Notes under the pieces: model-generated
Told to the model about the DNA's origin: nothing
Database searches by the model: none
The model's input: only the letters and a program-made list of their open reading frames with translations
Part shown: piece by piece, positions 41,263 to 50,818 of the stretch
Numbering within the stretch: position 1 is the stretch's first letter
Layout of the letters: each line of letters begins with the position of its first letter
Assembly (NCBI GenBank): GCA_013297655.1
Contig: JAAFHV010000009.1
Span: 6,685-70,684, forward strand
DNA from: Myxococcales bacterium
Lineage (GTDB): Bacteria; Myxococcota_A; Polyangia; Polyangiales; Polyangiaceae
DNA: 64,000 bases
Direction of reading: 5' to 3'
Program-made: the position numbers and the translations under genes

Positions 41263-42665
41263 TTGCTGTTCCGCGCCTTCGCCGAGGGTGAGGCGGGCAG
41301 CTTGCCCGGCGTAGACGCGCGCTTCCCGAGCGCCGCTATCTTCTTCTTGCGGTTCAGCGCGGCGCGCGTCGGGGTGTCGGCGCCGACGCCGCGCTTCGCT
41401 ATCGGGGCTGGCGGCCCCGTGCGCGCGCTCGACGAGGGCCGCTTTGCTGGGAGGTTCTCCTCGCGCGACCTCGCTCCACCAGTGAGCATCTCGAGAAACT
41501 CGAGCGTAGCCTCGGAGTCGCTCTCGGCGCGATGAGCGATCTCGGTGAGCTTGTCGAGGAACGCGTCGTTCCGCGTGGTCGTGAGGCCGAAGTGAGCGCC
41601 AGTGAGGATTTGGTCCGCGCTGAGCCCGAACGTCTCTTCCAAGGGCTCGCGGAGGATCGTCGCGTTCGTATCCGACGCTGGGTCTTCGAGCAGCACGCGC
41701 ACGTTCTGGCGATGCACGCTCCCGACCACGAGCGGAGAGTGGGTGGTGAGGATGAACTGGAGCTTCGGGAAGGTTGTCGAGAGGGTCGGCACCACCGTCC
41801 GCTGCCACTCCGGGTGCAGATGAAGATCGATCTCGTCGACGAGCACGATGCCGCGCGTGTCGACGAGCCGGGAGCCGTCCGGGACACCCTTGCAGATGTG
41901 GTAGAGCAAATCGGCGATCCAGCCGATGTATGCCCGGTAGCCGTCCGAGAGGGCATCGAACGGAAGCTCCGTCAGGCCGCGCCGAAACACATAGTCGCCA
42001 CGCACGGGCCTCGCCAAAAGCTCTGCGTTAGGGACGAGAGCGTCGATGAGCGAGATCACCTCGGCGTGGCGCTCGGGCTTCGACGCAAGCAGCGGCGGCA
42101 GCCAGCTCGCGAGAGGGACCATCGACACCGCCTCCTCGAACAGGCCGGCCACGCGTCCGTAGCGGAGCGCCCGCGCCTTCAAGCGAGCCTGCTCCCCGAG
42201 CGCGTCTTTCGCTTCCGTGCGCCGACCCGCGCCGTACCCGACGACGAGGAACGCGGGAGAGTCTTCATCCCACATCGCCTCCCCGATGACGTACTCCACC
42301 TCCGACACCGCGCGGTCGACGTAGGAGCTCGACGTCGTCACGAGCCGAATCCCGAACGTGTGCTCGCCAGCCCCTTCGTGGTGCTCGCGGTGGAGGGTCA
42401 CCTGCGCCCGTATGCTCGCCGTTAGTCGATCGGGGCCTGCTCGGCGCACGAGCGAGTAAGGCACGTAGCCCGAGCTCGAGGCGATGACGGGCGACAAGAC
42501 GGCGAGCGCGACGGCGCGGAGCACCGATGTCTTTCCGAGCCCGTTGTTCCCCAGCACGAGGGTAACGTTCGAGTACGTGAGCTCGCTCTCGCCGGGAACG
42601 TTCGGCTCGAACGCGACTTCCTCGAGGCTGCGCAGGTTTTCGATGTCGAGGCGCCGGAGGTACAT
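41259..42665 (-). CDS. AAA ATPase of a Septu-like defence module (PtuA-like)
   Basis: A 468-aa SMC/RecF-type ATPase: Walker A LGNNGLGKTSVLRA (about 37-50), a long insertion, signature-like LSDGYRAYIGWIADL, and Walker B IVLVDEIDLHLHPEWQ with the D-loop/H-loop FILTTHSPLVVGSV. The C-terminus (about 400-468) is Lys/Arg/Ser-rich and disordered. Such ATPases (AAA_21/OLD-like) partner with an HNH nuclease encoded just downstream. It is first in the operon; upstream 42666-42810 holds no gene. Confidence 0.85.
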   Translation of the reverse strand: MYLRRLDIENLRSLEEVAFEPNVPGESELTYSNVTLVLGNNGLGKTSVLRAVALAVLSPVIASSSGYVPYSLVRRAGPDRLTASIRAQVTLHREHHEGAGEHTFGIRLVTTSSSYVDRAVSEVEYVIGEAMWDEDSPAFLVVGYGAGRRTEAKDALGEQARLKARALRYGRVAGLFEEAVSMVPLASWLPPLLASKPERHAEVISLIDALVPNAELLARPVRGDYVFRRGLTELPFDALSDGYRAYIGWIADLLYHICKGVPDGSRLVDTRGIVLVDEIDLHLHPEWQRTVVPTLSTTFPKLQFILTTHSPLVVGSVHRQNVRVLLEDPASDTNATILREPLEETFGLSADQILTGAHFGLTTTRNDAFLDKLTEIAHRAESDSEATLEFLEMLTGGARSREENLPAKRPSSSARTGPPAPIAKRGVGADTPTRAALNRKKKIAALGKRASTPGKLPASPSAKARNSK

Positions 42666-42810
42666 CCGCGCGAGCTTAGCAGCCCCCGCTACGAACGTCG
42701 TTCAGCGCACCTGAAAGGCGAACCGTGAGCCGCAGCTAATTTGGAGGCGCGCGAGAGCATGCAAAAACGCGCGCGAATTAACGGAACGCCTCGCCTGTTC
42801 GCCCGCGCGC

Positions 42811-43833
42811 TCACCGCAAATCACAACGCATACCGCACTTGCCCTTGCTCTCCCCCGCGCTCTTGGCACAACCGCCGCGGCACTCGAAATCGCTCACGCA
42901 CGTTTCTCCCGCCGCCTTCTTGAGCGCGCACGTCCCGAGCATGCACTCCGCGCCGCCCTCGCACGCGCTGCCGTAAACACACGCTTGGCCGACCTTTCCT
43001 GGAGTCCTCTTTTGGCACGTTCGAACCACGCTGCTCTTCGCGCTCAGGCCGGCGGGCTCTCTCCCGTTGCCGACACACACGCTCCCCGCGCGGCACTCCG
43101 CCGACGTGGTGCACGGCGTATCGTCGGCGAGGTAGTCGCCGCACTTCCGCGCGACACACGCTTTTTGGCACTCGGGGTGGCTCTCGTCGACCGCCTGCCG
43201 GGCGACGGCCGCGAGCGAGTCCACCGATGATCCGCAAGGCTCTCCGTCTGCTTTTCCGGAGTCGCACCGGCCGGCGGTGGTCGGGCCCACTCCTTGGCAC
43301 CTGAGGGCGCCGGCGCACTCGAGCGACGAGCGGCAGCGCGCGCCCTTCGCGAGCGCGCCGACGAACAGCGCGCGGCACGCGGTGGGCAGCGCCGGAGCGA
43401 ACGGCCCCACCCAGTCGCAGCCCGCGAAGGTGGCCTCGATCGCGCTAGCACACGTGTCCAGAGCGGCGGGCTCCACTCGCGCAGCGCTGGCCATTATCGC
43501 GGCGCTCGCCATGCGCACGCACTCATCGGTCATGACGACGCCAGAAGGCACCTTGCAGCACTCGCCTCTACGCGCCTCTTGGCGCTCCACCACGATCTTG
43601 CAGAGCTTCGACGCGAGCGGGCTCGATACGCCCTTCACTCCTTCCGGATAGACCGGGCGCACCTCTTCTTCGCTCGCGTCGGGTCCCTCGAAAGACACCC
43701 CAGCATCGGCCAGCGACGAGCCGGCTTCGAGGGTCGCTTTGAGCTCGTCGGTCTTGGAGCACGCGACGAGCGCAGTCGCGCCCAAGACCAACGATGCCGG
43801 AAGGAACGCGCGTAGGAGATGGCGAGCGAGCAT
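42811..43833 (-). CDS. Cys-rich lipoprotein of myxobacterial type
   Basis: A 340-aa predicted lipoprotein (ASLVLGATALVACSK) with more than 25 Cys in short repeats such as GARCRSSLECAGALRCQG, DTPCTTSAECRAGSVCVG and GQACVYGSACEGGAECMLG. These EGF/Dickkopf-like disulfide modules are abundant in Polyangia and have no assigned function. Start ATG 43833 is chosen because the signal peptide begins there; the frame can extend upstream to 43914. It stands alone. Confidence 0.75.
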   Translation of the reverse strand: MLARHLLRAFLPASLVLGATALVACSKTDELKATLEAGSSLADAGVSFEGPDASEEEVRPVYPEGVKGVSSPLASKLCKIVVERQEARRGECCKVPSGVVMTDECVRMASAAIMASAARVEPAALDTCASAIEATFAGCDWVGPFAPALPTACRALFVGALAKGARCRSSLECAGALRCQGVGPTTAGRCDSGKADGEPCGSSVDSLAAVARQAVDESHPECQKACVARKCGDYLADDTPCTTSAECRAGSVCVGNGREPAGLSAKSSVVRTCQKRTPGKVGQACVYGSACEGGAECMLGTCALKKAAGETCVSDFECRGGCAKSAGESKGKCGMRCDLR

Positions 43834-44010
43834 GTCGCTCGAAGTACGTCCCGAGCGATGAACCGGATCGTGGGCGAGAAGTGGAGCCGACAGAGGGCCA
43901 GTGCCGCTCTCCACGTGAGCGGCGCGCGGTGCCCCGTCGCCGTCCCAGAGAGGCGAAAGCCCGCGAGGGCGAGCCGAGCGAGCGAGTCCGCGACGACCAC
44001 CGAGGTCGGA

Positions 44011-45918
44011 TCAGAACCGAAGCGTGAGCTCGATCCTAGCGCCTGAAAACGCAGGAAAGAGCCTGCAAATACCGCTCACGCAGCGAAGCCCGCCGCGCTG
44101 CTGACCTACGAACAAGCGAAGATTGTTCTGCATCGTGAAACGCCAGAAGATGCTGCCGTTGTTGTAGAACGTCGCGAAGCCGTCTTGGGTGGTGTACTCG
44201 AAGCCGTGGGTAATGACCCACTGCGGGGCCACTTTGAGAGCGGTGTAGTTCTCTCCCTGCACCCAGCGCCGCTCGGAGAACACGGTGTTGCCCTGCGGGT
44301 CCACCACCTCGACTTGGTTCTCGTTCTCCTGGTATCGCATGCGATGGCGGCCCGCGATCTCGAACGAGTACGGCCCCGAGATGTACTTCGTGAGCGTGTA
44401 TTGAACGGCTCGTTCCTTGTAATAAGGCTCACCCGCCGCGCTCACGTCGTTCCGCACCGTGGTGTTCGCGAAGAAAAACGATCGATTGTTGTCGAATCGC
44501 ATCTCGACGCCCGTGAGCAGGTCCGTGACGTAGTTCGTCGTGTTCTGCGCGGTCTGCGAGGTGCCTAGCTTGTCGCACGACCCGCCGGGGAGCTCGCTCG
44601 TCGTCACCGTGTATCCGAACGCACCGTAGACGAGGACGTTCGGCGACAAGCGCGCATCGACGCGATCCCTCGCGCCGTTCACGCACACGTTGAAGAAGCC
44701 GAACATCGTGTCGCTGATGATGGGCTCGATCGTGGGCACTGCCGAGTATGAAAGATTCGCGAACGCGGAGGCCTTGGTGACGTTTATCGAGCCCGCAGCG
44801 TTGTAGTAGTTGCGATAGCTCTTCACCTCGAGCGTGTTCGTGATCGCGCCCTTGTTCGTCGTGAGCGCTCCATAAAGGGCATTGCCGGAGAGCGCGGCTT
44901 CACGCCCCGACTCTCCTTCTCGGCGCTGAATGGCAGCTTCGATGTAGAGCGAGCCCGCGCCGCCGAGCGACGGGATCTCGAGCGTTTGGCTCGCGTTCAG
45001 CATCGAAGGCGACGCGAGCGTGGGGGATAGGTTCTTCGGGAGCGAGGCGAGCCACTCCGAGACGTCGCGGGTGTCGCACGAGCCAAAGGGACGATCGAGC
45101 CCGTCGGCGATGACGTTTCCGCGCTCGTCGTAGCGGAACGGTGCACATTTGGTGAAGTGCGCGACGTTCGTCGAGAGCACCACCGGGAGCCCACGCCCGA
45201 GCTGAATTTGCCCCGCGACGACCCGGTCGGAGCCGAAGAGGGGCTGACGGGCGTCACCCTCGAGCGGCTTCGGCAAGAACAACGCACGCCCCGTCGGCTC
45301 GTCCACCCGCGACGGGTTCACGAAGCCCGCGAGCATCGTGAACGACGCCGGATCGCGCTGGAGCACCACCTTGCCACCGAAAGCGGTCGTGTCGATCCCG
45401 AGCTCGTCCACCTTGCGGAGCGAGAGCACGAGGCCGCGCCCGAGCTGCGCGTAGGAGTCGCCCGCCGTCAGCTCGAGACCGGGCGACTTATAGCTCGCGT
45501 AGAGCTTTGCCGGGTAAATCGAGTTTCGATAGCGGCTGGCGCCGTCGATGAGGGTAATCGCTCGGTCCTGAGGAGCGATCTCGCGATCTTCCGGGCGAAG
45601 CGCATAGAGCGCGGAGTCGATGCGCGCACCGACGGTGAACCTGTCCCAGTTGAGGACCAAGTTGAGACGGTTGAGCCAAGCAAAGTAGCCCTGGTTGCGC
45701 GCGTCCTCGCCCTCGCGCTCGCGGAAGCGCTGCGAGACAATCGAGGTCTCCGTAACGTCGACCTTGACGGGTTTGCCCCCGAGGGTCGGCAGATCGAACG
45801 CGCGCGCGACCCCCTCGGCGCCGACCGTGAGCGCACCGAGGGTGAGGGCCGCGGCCAGAATGCCGCGGCGTTTCGAGGGGATACGAACAGAGGGCAGCAC
45901 GGAGATCGGGCGCATCAT
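44011..45918 (-). CDS. outer membrane beta-barrel protein
   Basis: A 635-aa protein with signal peptide (RRGILAAALTLGALTVGAEG) and a repetitive beta-strand mature part (TLEVKSYRNYYNAAG, SFEIAGRHRMRYQENENQVE, LFVGQQRGGLRC) ending in Phe (ARIELTLRF), the usual outer-membrane insertion signature. It resembles DUF6029-like barrels. ATG 45918 is taken rather than an unsupported GTG at 45942. It follows two thioredoxin-fold genes on the same strand, so it may be a client or partner of their thiol chemistry. Confidence 0.75.
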   Translation of the reverse strand: MMRPISVLPSVRIPSKRRGILAAALTLGALTVGAEGVARAFDLPTLGGKPVKVDVTETSIVSQRFREREGEDARNQGYFAWLNRLNLVLNWDRFTVGARIDSALYALRPEDREIAPQDRAITLIDGASRYRNSIYPAKLYASYKSPGLELTAGDSYAQLGRGLVLSLRKVDELGIDTTAFGGKVVLQRDPASFTMLAGFVNPSRVDEPTGRALFLPKPLEGDARQPLFGSDRVVAGQIQLGRGLPVVLSTNVAHFTKCAPFRYDERGNVIADGLDRPFGSCDTRDVSEWLASLPKNLSPTLASPSMLNASQTLEIPSLGGAGSLYIEAAIQRREGESGREAALSGNALYGALTTNKGAITNTLEVKSYRNYYNAAGSINVTKASAFANLSYSAVPTIEPIISDTMFGFFNVCVNGARDRVDARLSPNVLVYGAFGYTVTTSELPGGSCDKLGTSQTAQNTTNYVTDLLTGVEMRFDNNRSFFFANTTVRNDVSAAGEPYYKERAVQYTLTKYISGPYSFEIAGRHRMRYQENENQVEVVDPQGNTVFSERRWVQGENYTALKVAPQWVITHGFEYTTQDGFATFYNNGSIFWRFTMQNNLRLFVGQQRGGLRCVSGICRLFPAFSGARIELTLRF

Positions 45919-45963
45919 CGGCGATCCGGCGAATCCTGGCACGCAGGAAACGCCGGGGATTCC

Positions 45964-46530
45964 TTACTTCGCCAAGAGCTTGTCGACCTCGACGGCCAAG
46001 CCTTCTTCGTCACCCGGATTGTAGCCTTCGCGAACCTGCGAGACGCTACCCGTCTTGTCGATCAAGATGGTGAGAGGCCCGCTCTTCTTCGGGTTGTAGA
46101 GCGCACAAATGGCCGAGTCCTCGTCCATGAGGACAGGAAAGTTGAGGTTGTTCCTCAGCGCAAAGGGCTTTACCTGCGCCACCGTCTCGGGCCCGTCCAT
46201 CGCCACGGCGAGGATGACGAGACCCTTCGCCTTCTTGTCGTCCTGCATCTTGCGGAGGTGCGGGAACTCCGCGAGGCAGGGCTCGCAGTAGGTCGACCAG
46301 AAGTTCAGCAGGATCGTCTTCTTGCCGAGGTAGTCGGAGAGGTGAACCGTGTTCCCCTCCATGTCGCGGGTGGTGAAGTCCTGGGCGTGGGCGCCGGTCT
46401 TCACGGCCGCGGACGCGGCGGTTGTGTCGGTGCCGCCCTGCGGAGGGGTGCAGCCGGTGAGCCCGAGAGACACGAACGCCGCGGTCACGAGGGCCGCGGC
46501 GTGGTGCGCAGAAAACATCTGTTTTCGCAT
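45964..46530 (-). CDS. TlpA-family thiol-disulfide lipoprotein
   Basis: A 188-aa lipoprotein (SLGLTGCTP) with a thioredoxin fold. The active site is FWSTYCEPCLAEFPHLRKM (CxxC), followed by KKAKGLVILAVAMDGPETVA and GPLTILIDKTGSV (cis-Pro region). Such TlpA/ResA proteins reduce or isomerise periplasmic disulfides or load copper centres. It lies 28 bp downstream of another redoxin gene and 45 bp upstream of the barrel gene, so the three probably form one operon. Confidence 0.85.
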   Translation of the reverse strand: MRKQMFSAHHAAALVTAAFVSLGLTGCTPPQGGTDTTAASAAVKTGAHAQDFTTRDMEGNTVHLSDYLGKKTILLNFWSTYCEPCLAEFPHLRKMQDDKKAKGLVILAVAMDGPETVAQVKPFALRNNLNFPVLMDEDSAICALYNPKKSGPLTILIDKTGSVSQVREGYNPGDEEGLAVEVDKLLAK

Positions 46531-46558
46531 AGTTACCTAGATAGAAACGAGCCTGAGC

Positions 46559-47296
46559 TCATTTCGCGGCGGGGTACGTGTCGAGGAACTTGAGCCAGCC
46601 GTCGAGGTCGTCGCGGACGGCCTCGACCGTGCTCGCGCCGCCGGTGCTCGCGAAGAGGATTTCCATCGTGCGGGCGTCGAGGTCGGCGTTCCACGGGATG
46701 GCGGCCGCGTCGAAGAACACGCCGAGCTGCGCGTTGTTGGGGTCGAGCACGTGCGAGAAGTCGGATTGGTAGGAGCTAAGCCACTTGTCGAGGTCGCTCT
46801 GGGTGGAGGGCGACCCGCGCTTCGAGGTCTCGACGAGCGCGGTAATCCAACCAATCTTCTTCTCCTTGAACTCGCCGGCGAGGGGCGCCGCCGACTTCGC
46901 CTCTTGGTTGCAGGGCCCACACCACACGGCCGCGGCCTGAATGTGGATGAGGCGGAAGTTCTTGCCGCCGGGATCGTAGTAGTCGGCGAGGGAGACCGGC
47001 TGGAGGCCCTGCGACTTGTCGCCCCGGGGGTAGCCGTAGAACTTGAAGTTCTTCATGACGTCGCCCGGGTTGCCCGCGCCCGTCTTCTTGCTGTGCGACG
47101 AGGCCTTCGTGCCGATGCGCGCGGTGGGGTACGCGACGCCGTCCGGGTTCGTCTCTTTTCCGGTCGGGGTGCCGGCGCCTTCGCCTTCGAGGCCCTTGTC
47201 CTGTTCGGGAGTGGGGGTCGTCGCTTCGCTCGAACCGGCCGAGACCGCGAGGGAGAGAGCGAGCACCGAAACCGCAAAAACGCCGACGTTCTTCAT
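46559..47296 (-). CDS. secreted redoxin with WCGPC motif
   Basis: A 245-aa protein with a signal peptide (VSVLALSLAVSAGSSEA), a disordered Thr/Gly/Lys linker, and a thioredoxin-like domain with AAAVWCGPCNQEAKSAAPL. The C-terminal half (DFSHVLDPNNAQLGVFFDAA) fits the alkyl-hydroperoxide-reductase/TlpA fold. First gene of the redoxin/barrel operon, behind a good sigma70-type promoter (47354-47381). Confidence 0.8.
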   Translation of the reverse strand: MKNVGVFAVSVLALSLAVSAGSSEATTPTPEQDKGLEGEGAGTPTGKETNPDGVAYPTARIGTKASSHSKKTGAGNPGDVMKNFKFYGYPRGDKSQGLQPVSLADYYDPGGKNFRLIHIQAAAVWCGPCNQEAKSAAPLAGEFKEKKIGWITALVETSKRGSPSTQSDLDKWLSSYQSDFSHVLDPNNAQLGVFFDAAAIPWNADLDARTMEILFASTGGASTVEAVRDDLDGWLKFLDTYPAAK

Positions 47297-47353
47297 GAGT
47301 TACCTCGGGAGGGGGCCAAGCCGCCAACAACACGGTGCGCACACCGCAGTGGA

Positions 47354-47381
47354 ACCCTACCCCTGGCTCCCGAATCGTCAA
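47354..47381 (-). promoter_or_regulatory. sigma70-like promoter of the redoxin operon
   Basis: Minus strand TTGACG (47381-47376), 16 nt, TAGGGT (47359-47354), 58 bases before the redoxin ATG. AGGT lies close to the start codon. Confidence 0.5.
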
Positions 47382-47589
47382 GACGATTTGGGCGGGTCGG
47401 AAAGGGGGCGGGGCGGCAGATTCGTACCCTCTACGTACGAGACGCGAGGTCGTATCCCTGCCCACACGAAAAAAAGCGCCGAGGTGTTTCGAGAGCGCGC
47501 GTGCAACTCGGCTGGGGCGTGCCACCTTTCCCTACGACTTCGATCCACTTGGCGCTATGGTCCAGCGCACCTTCTTCTCCGAGGCTGTC

Positions 47590-48687
47590 ATGAAGCACGT
47601 TCGCTCGTCCGAGTCGCTTGGTCACACCCCTTCGCCGTCACGCGCGCGGCTCGTCGTCGCGCTCGCCTCGGCCACGTTCGTCGGGGCCGTCATGCTCGTC
47701 GTCGGCGGCTGCTCGGCCAGCGTCACGCAGCCCTCTTCCACCGAGTGCGACTCCAGCAAGTGCGCGGCGGGCAACACGTGCATCAAGCTCGGCGAAGAGA
47801 CCAAGTGCCGCAAGACGTGCGAGTCGAACACCGACCCCACCAAGGCGTGCCCCTTCGGCTACACGTGCAGCGCCGTCGTCGCGCAGTCCGCCGCGTGCAC
47901 CGGCTCGCAGTGTTACTGCGCAGAGACCCCGCTCGCGGGCGTGAAAGACGCCTCGAAGAAGATCACCAAGAAGGACAAAGGCCAATGGGCCTTCGCCTGC
48001 AACCCGGGCGGCGGCGTCGCCGAGAACCCCGACTGCGACGTCGCGCAGGGCTTCCAGTGCTACGCCAAGAACCCGGCCGACGGTAACGCCTACTGTACGC
48101 GCGCCTGCACCGCCGACAACGAGTGCGGCGCGGGCCTCTTCTGCGGCGAGGTGAACGACACCCCCAACGCCGAGGCGCCCAAGCGAGTCGGCGATGGCAC
48201 GATCAAGATCTGCCAGAAGCGCGAGTACTGCGCGCCGTGCGGCTCCACCGTCGACTGCCCCAACGGCCAGCTCTGCCTCAACGCAGGCACGCCGGGGGCC
48301 TTCTGCACCGCGGCCTGCACGCGCGACACCGAGTGCGCCGCGGACGCTTACTGCGCAGACGCGGGCGGTCAGAAGCTCTGTTACCCGAACGCCGGGAGCT
48401 GCACGGGCGACGGGAAACTCTGCAGCCCTTGCCGCTCGGACACGGACTGCAAAGCGGGCGGCGGCATCTGCTCCACGGCCTCGGCGTACACCACCGAGCG
48501 CTTCTGCACCGCGCCTTCGCCCTCCAAGTGCGCCACCGCGGGCGACTGCCCCGCGAAGCCCGATGGAGTCGCCGCCGCGGGTTGCACCAAAGAGGCGGCC
48601 GACGACATCCCCGCCGGCTCGTGCATCGGCCTCTTCAAGCTTGGCACGGGCAACGTGCCCGGGTGCTGGACGAGCCCACGAAAGTAA
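47590..48687 (+). CDS. Cys-rich secreted protein
   Basis: A 365-aa protein with a long N-terminal signal/lipoprotein segment (FVGAVMLVVGGCSASVTQPS) and more than 30 Cys in repeated modules (CDSSKCAAGNTCIKLGEETK, CTADNECGAGLFCGEV, CTRDTECAADAYCAD, CRSDTDCKAGGGICST). Same broad class as the lipoprotein at 42811-43833. Start ATG 47590 has GAGG six bases upstream. Function unknown. Confidence 0.75.
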   Translation: MKHVRSSESLGHTPSPSRARLVVALASATFVGAVMLVVGGCSASVTQPSSTECDSSKCAAGNTCIKLGEETKCRKTCESNTDPTKACPFGYTCSAVVAQSAACTGSQCYCAETPLAGVKDASKKITKKDKGQWAFACNPGGGVAENPDCDVAQGFQCYAKNPADGNAYCTRACTADNECGAGLFCGEVNDTPNAEAPKRVGDGTIKICQKREYCAPCGSTVDCPNGQLCLNAGTPGAFCTAACTRDTECAADAYCADAGGQKLCYPNAGSCTGDGKLCSPCRSDTDCKAGGGICSTASAYTTERFCTAPSPSKCATAGDCPAKPDGVAAAGCTKEAADDIPAGSCIGLFKLGTGNVPGCWTSPRK

Positions 48688-48839
48688 GTCGCGCGGGCCG
48701 GCGTTCTTCGCCACCCCCGGAGCTCCGTGTGATCCTCGCCAGGCTTCGGTCTGGCGAGATCGTCCGGCCTGCGTGTACCTCGACGCACGACCGGTTTGTG
48801 CGGTGACGAGCGCGGGGATCGTTAGTACGGTTCGGAGCG

Positions 48840-50048
48840 ATGACGCGTCCGTACGATATCGTGCTGTTTGGTGCGACGGGGTTCACCGGGAAGCTCGTCG
48901 CGGAGTACCTCGCGAAGCACACGACTGGCGTGGTGTGGGCCGTCGCGGGGCGAAACGAAGGCAAGCTCCGTGAGGTGATCTCCGGGCTCGGCGACGCCGG
49001 GAAGAAGCTCGGGCTCTTCCTCGCCGACTCCAGCGACGAGGCCGCGCTCGACAAGATCGCGAAGTCCGCGCGGGTCGTCATCACGACCGTAGGTCCGTAC
49101 GCGAAATACGGCCTCCCGCTCGCCCACGCGTGCGCCAAGAACGGCACCCACTACGTCGATATCACCGGCGAGGTCCCCTTCGTCCGCGCGAGCATCGACC
49201 AAAACCACAGCCTCGCCAAAGAGACCGGCGCGCGCATCGTTCACTGCTGCGGCTTCGACTCGATCCCGTCCGACCTCGGTGTGCTCACCCTCGCCGAGAA
49301 GGCGCGCGCCGAAGGCGACTCCCTCGCCAAAACGCGGTTCGTGTTGCTGCGCGCGAAGGGCGGGTTCTCCGGCGGAACCGCGGCGAGCATGATGAACCTC
49401 ATGAAAGAGGCAGAGCGCGATCGCAAGCTCCGTCAGCTCCTTTGGGATCCGTATTCGCTCACCCCGGACGCCGCGAGCGAGATCCGCGTCGACGGCCCCG
49501 ACCGCCCGCGCGTCGAACGCGACGAACGCGAGAACGTATGGACCGGCCCGTTCGTGATGGCGGCGGTGAACACCCGCGTCGTCAGGCGCTCCAACGCGCT
49601 CCTCGGCCACGCGTACGGCGCGTCGTTCTCGTACGACGAGACCATGAGCTTCGGCAAAGGTCCCCTCGGGCTCGCGCGTGCGGCCGCGTTCACTGCTGGT
49701 GTCGGCGGCGTGCTCCTCCTCGCATCGAAGAAGCCCACCCGGGAGCTCCTCGAGCGCTTCCTCCCCGGCGCCGGCGACGGCCCCTCGAAGGCCGAGCGCG
49801 ACAGCGGCTACTTCCGCATTGTCATTCACGCGACCACGGCCCGCGGGAAAAAGCTCGCCGCGCGCGTCGAAGGCACGAGCGATCCCGGCTACGGCGAGAC
49901 CGCGAAGATGCTCTCCGAGTCGGCCTTGGCGCTCCTCGACGGCGCTCACGCGAGCCCGGACGGAGGAGTGCTCACGCCTGCCGTCGCCCTCGGCATGCCC
50001 CTCGTCGCGCGCCTCCGCGCCGCGGGCATGACGTTCGACGTCGCGTAG
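48840..50048 (+). CDS. saccharopine dehydrogenase-like NAD(P) oxidoreductase
   Basis: A 402-aa protein with N-terminal Rossmann fold (DIVLFGATGFTGKLVAEYLA), AVAGRNEGKLREV, and TTVGPYAKYGLPLAHACAKN followed by GTHYVDITGE, the pattern of the saccharopine dehydrogenase-like family that includes trans-acting enoyl reductases of lipid/polyketide synthesis. HCCGFDSIPSDLGV is also characteristic. Substrate unknown. Monocistronic. Confidence 0.88.
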   Translation: MTRPYDIVLFGATGFTGKLVAEYLAKHTTGVVWAVAGRNEGKLREVISGLGDAGKKLGLFLADSSDEAALDKIAKSARVVITTVGPYAKYGLPLAHACAKNGTHYVDITGEVPFVRASIDQNHSLAKETGARIVHCCGFDSIPSDLGVLTLAEKARAEGDSLAKTRFVLLRAKGGFSGGTAASMMNLMKEAERDRKLRQLLWDPYSLTPDAASEIRVDGPDRPRVERDERENVWTGPFVMAAVNTRVVRRSNALLGHAYGASFSYDETMSFGKGPLGLARAAAFTAGVGGVLLLASKKPTRELLERFLPGAGDGPSKAERDSGYFRIVIHATTARGKKLAARVEGTSDPGYGETAKMLSESALALLDGAHASPDGGVLTPAVALGMPLVARLRAAGMTFDVA

Positions 50049-50113
50049 AATCGCTCGCCGCTCCGCCCTCGTACTGCGCGCGATTCGCCGAAACCGTGAA
50101 CGATGGCGGGCGT

Positions 50114-50689
50114 TTACGCGTACGCGCGCAACATCACGAACACGAGCACGCCGGTGACCGACACGTAGAGCCAGAGCGGGAACGTGTATTTTGCAACCTT
50201 CTTGTGCTGCGGAAAGCGACCCGCGAGCGAGAAGAAGAAGCTCGAGAACACGAGCGGCAACGTGACGGCCGAAAGCACGATGTGCGAGACGAGGATGAAG
50301 AAGTAGACCGGGCGCACGAGGCCCACCCCGGTGAACTTCGTGTCGCCGTGGACCGAGTGGTAAACGAGGTACGACACGAGGAAGAGCGCGGAAGAAGCGA
50401 GCGCGGCCAACATGTGGCGCGAGTGGAGCGCGAGGTTCTTCTTTCGCACCGCCGAGAAGCCGAGCACGAGGAACACCGCGCTCGTCGCGTTCAAGGTCGC
50501 GTTCACCGCCGGGAGCGCCGACACCCACCCGGGCGCGCCCTCCGCGCGGCCGTGGCCATAGATGACGGCGACGAGCAGCAAGAACGCGCCCACGCTGGCG
50601 GCGAGGATGACCGCGACGGCTCGCTTCGGGGCCACGTCTTTCAGGGCGGAGATCTGGACGGGCGCGGCGGCCTGGGCACCTTGGGACAT
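50114..50689 (-). CDS. DUF420-family membrane protein
   Basis: A 191-aa protein with five membrane helices and conserved His in LALHSRHMLAALASSALFLV and YHSVHGDTKF and HIVLS, plus FPQHKKVAKYTFPLWLYVSV. This matches DUF420 (CtaM-like), linked in other bacteria to heme-copper oxidase assembly. No oxidase subunit is encoded nearby, so the assignment is at family level. Confidence 0.82.
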   Translation of the reverse strand: MSQGAQAAAPVQISALKDVAPKRAVAVILAASVGAFLLLVAVIYGHGRAEGAPGWVSALPAVNATLNATSAVFLVLGFSAVRKKNLALHSRHMLAALASSALFLVSYLVYHSVHGDTKFTGVGLVRPVYFFILVSHIVLSAVTLPLVFSSFFFSLAGRFPQHKKVAKYTFPLWLYVSVTGVLVFVMLRAYA

Positions 50690-50818
50690 GCGACGCCTTT
50701 TAGCGCCGTTTATCCGCAGGTCGAGAGCGCGCGTCGAAATGACTCACGAATCGCCACCAAGCCCCCCGCGGGGGCACGCTCAATCACGACCGCCGGCGGA
50801 AGGTGAACGGCCGAGGGC

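Noticed and set aside
40336-42665. ATPase/HNH pair as part of a retron
   Set aside because: No reverse transcriptase gene or msr-msd-like region is adjacent.
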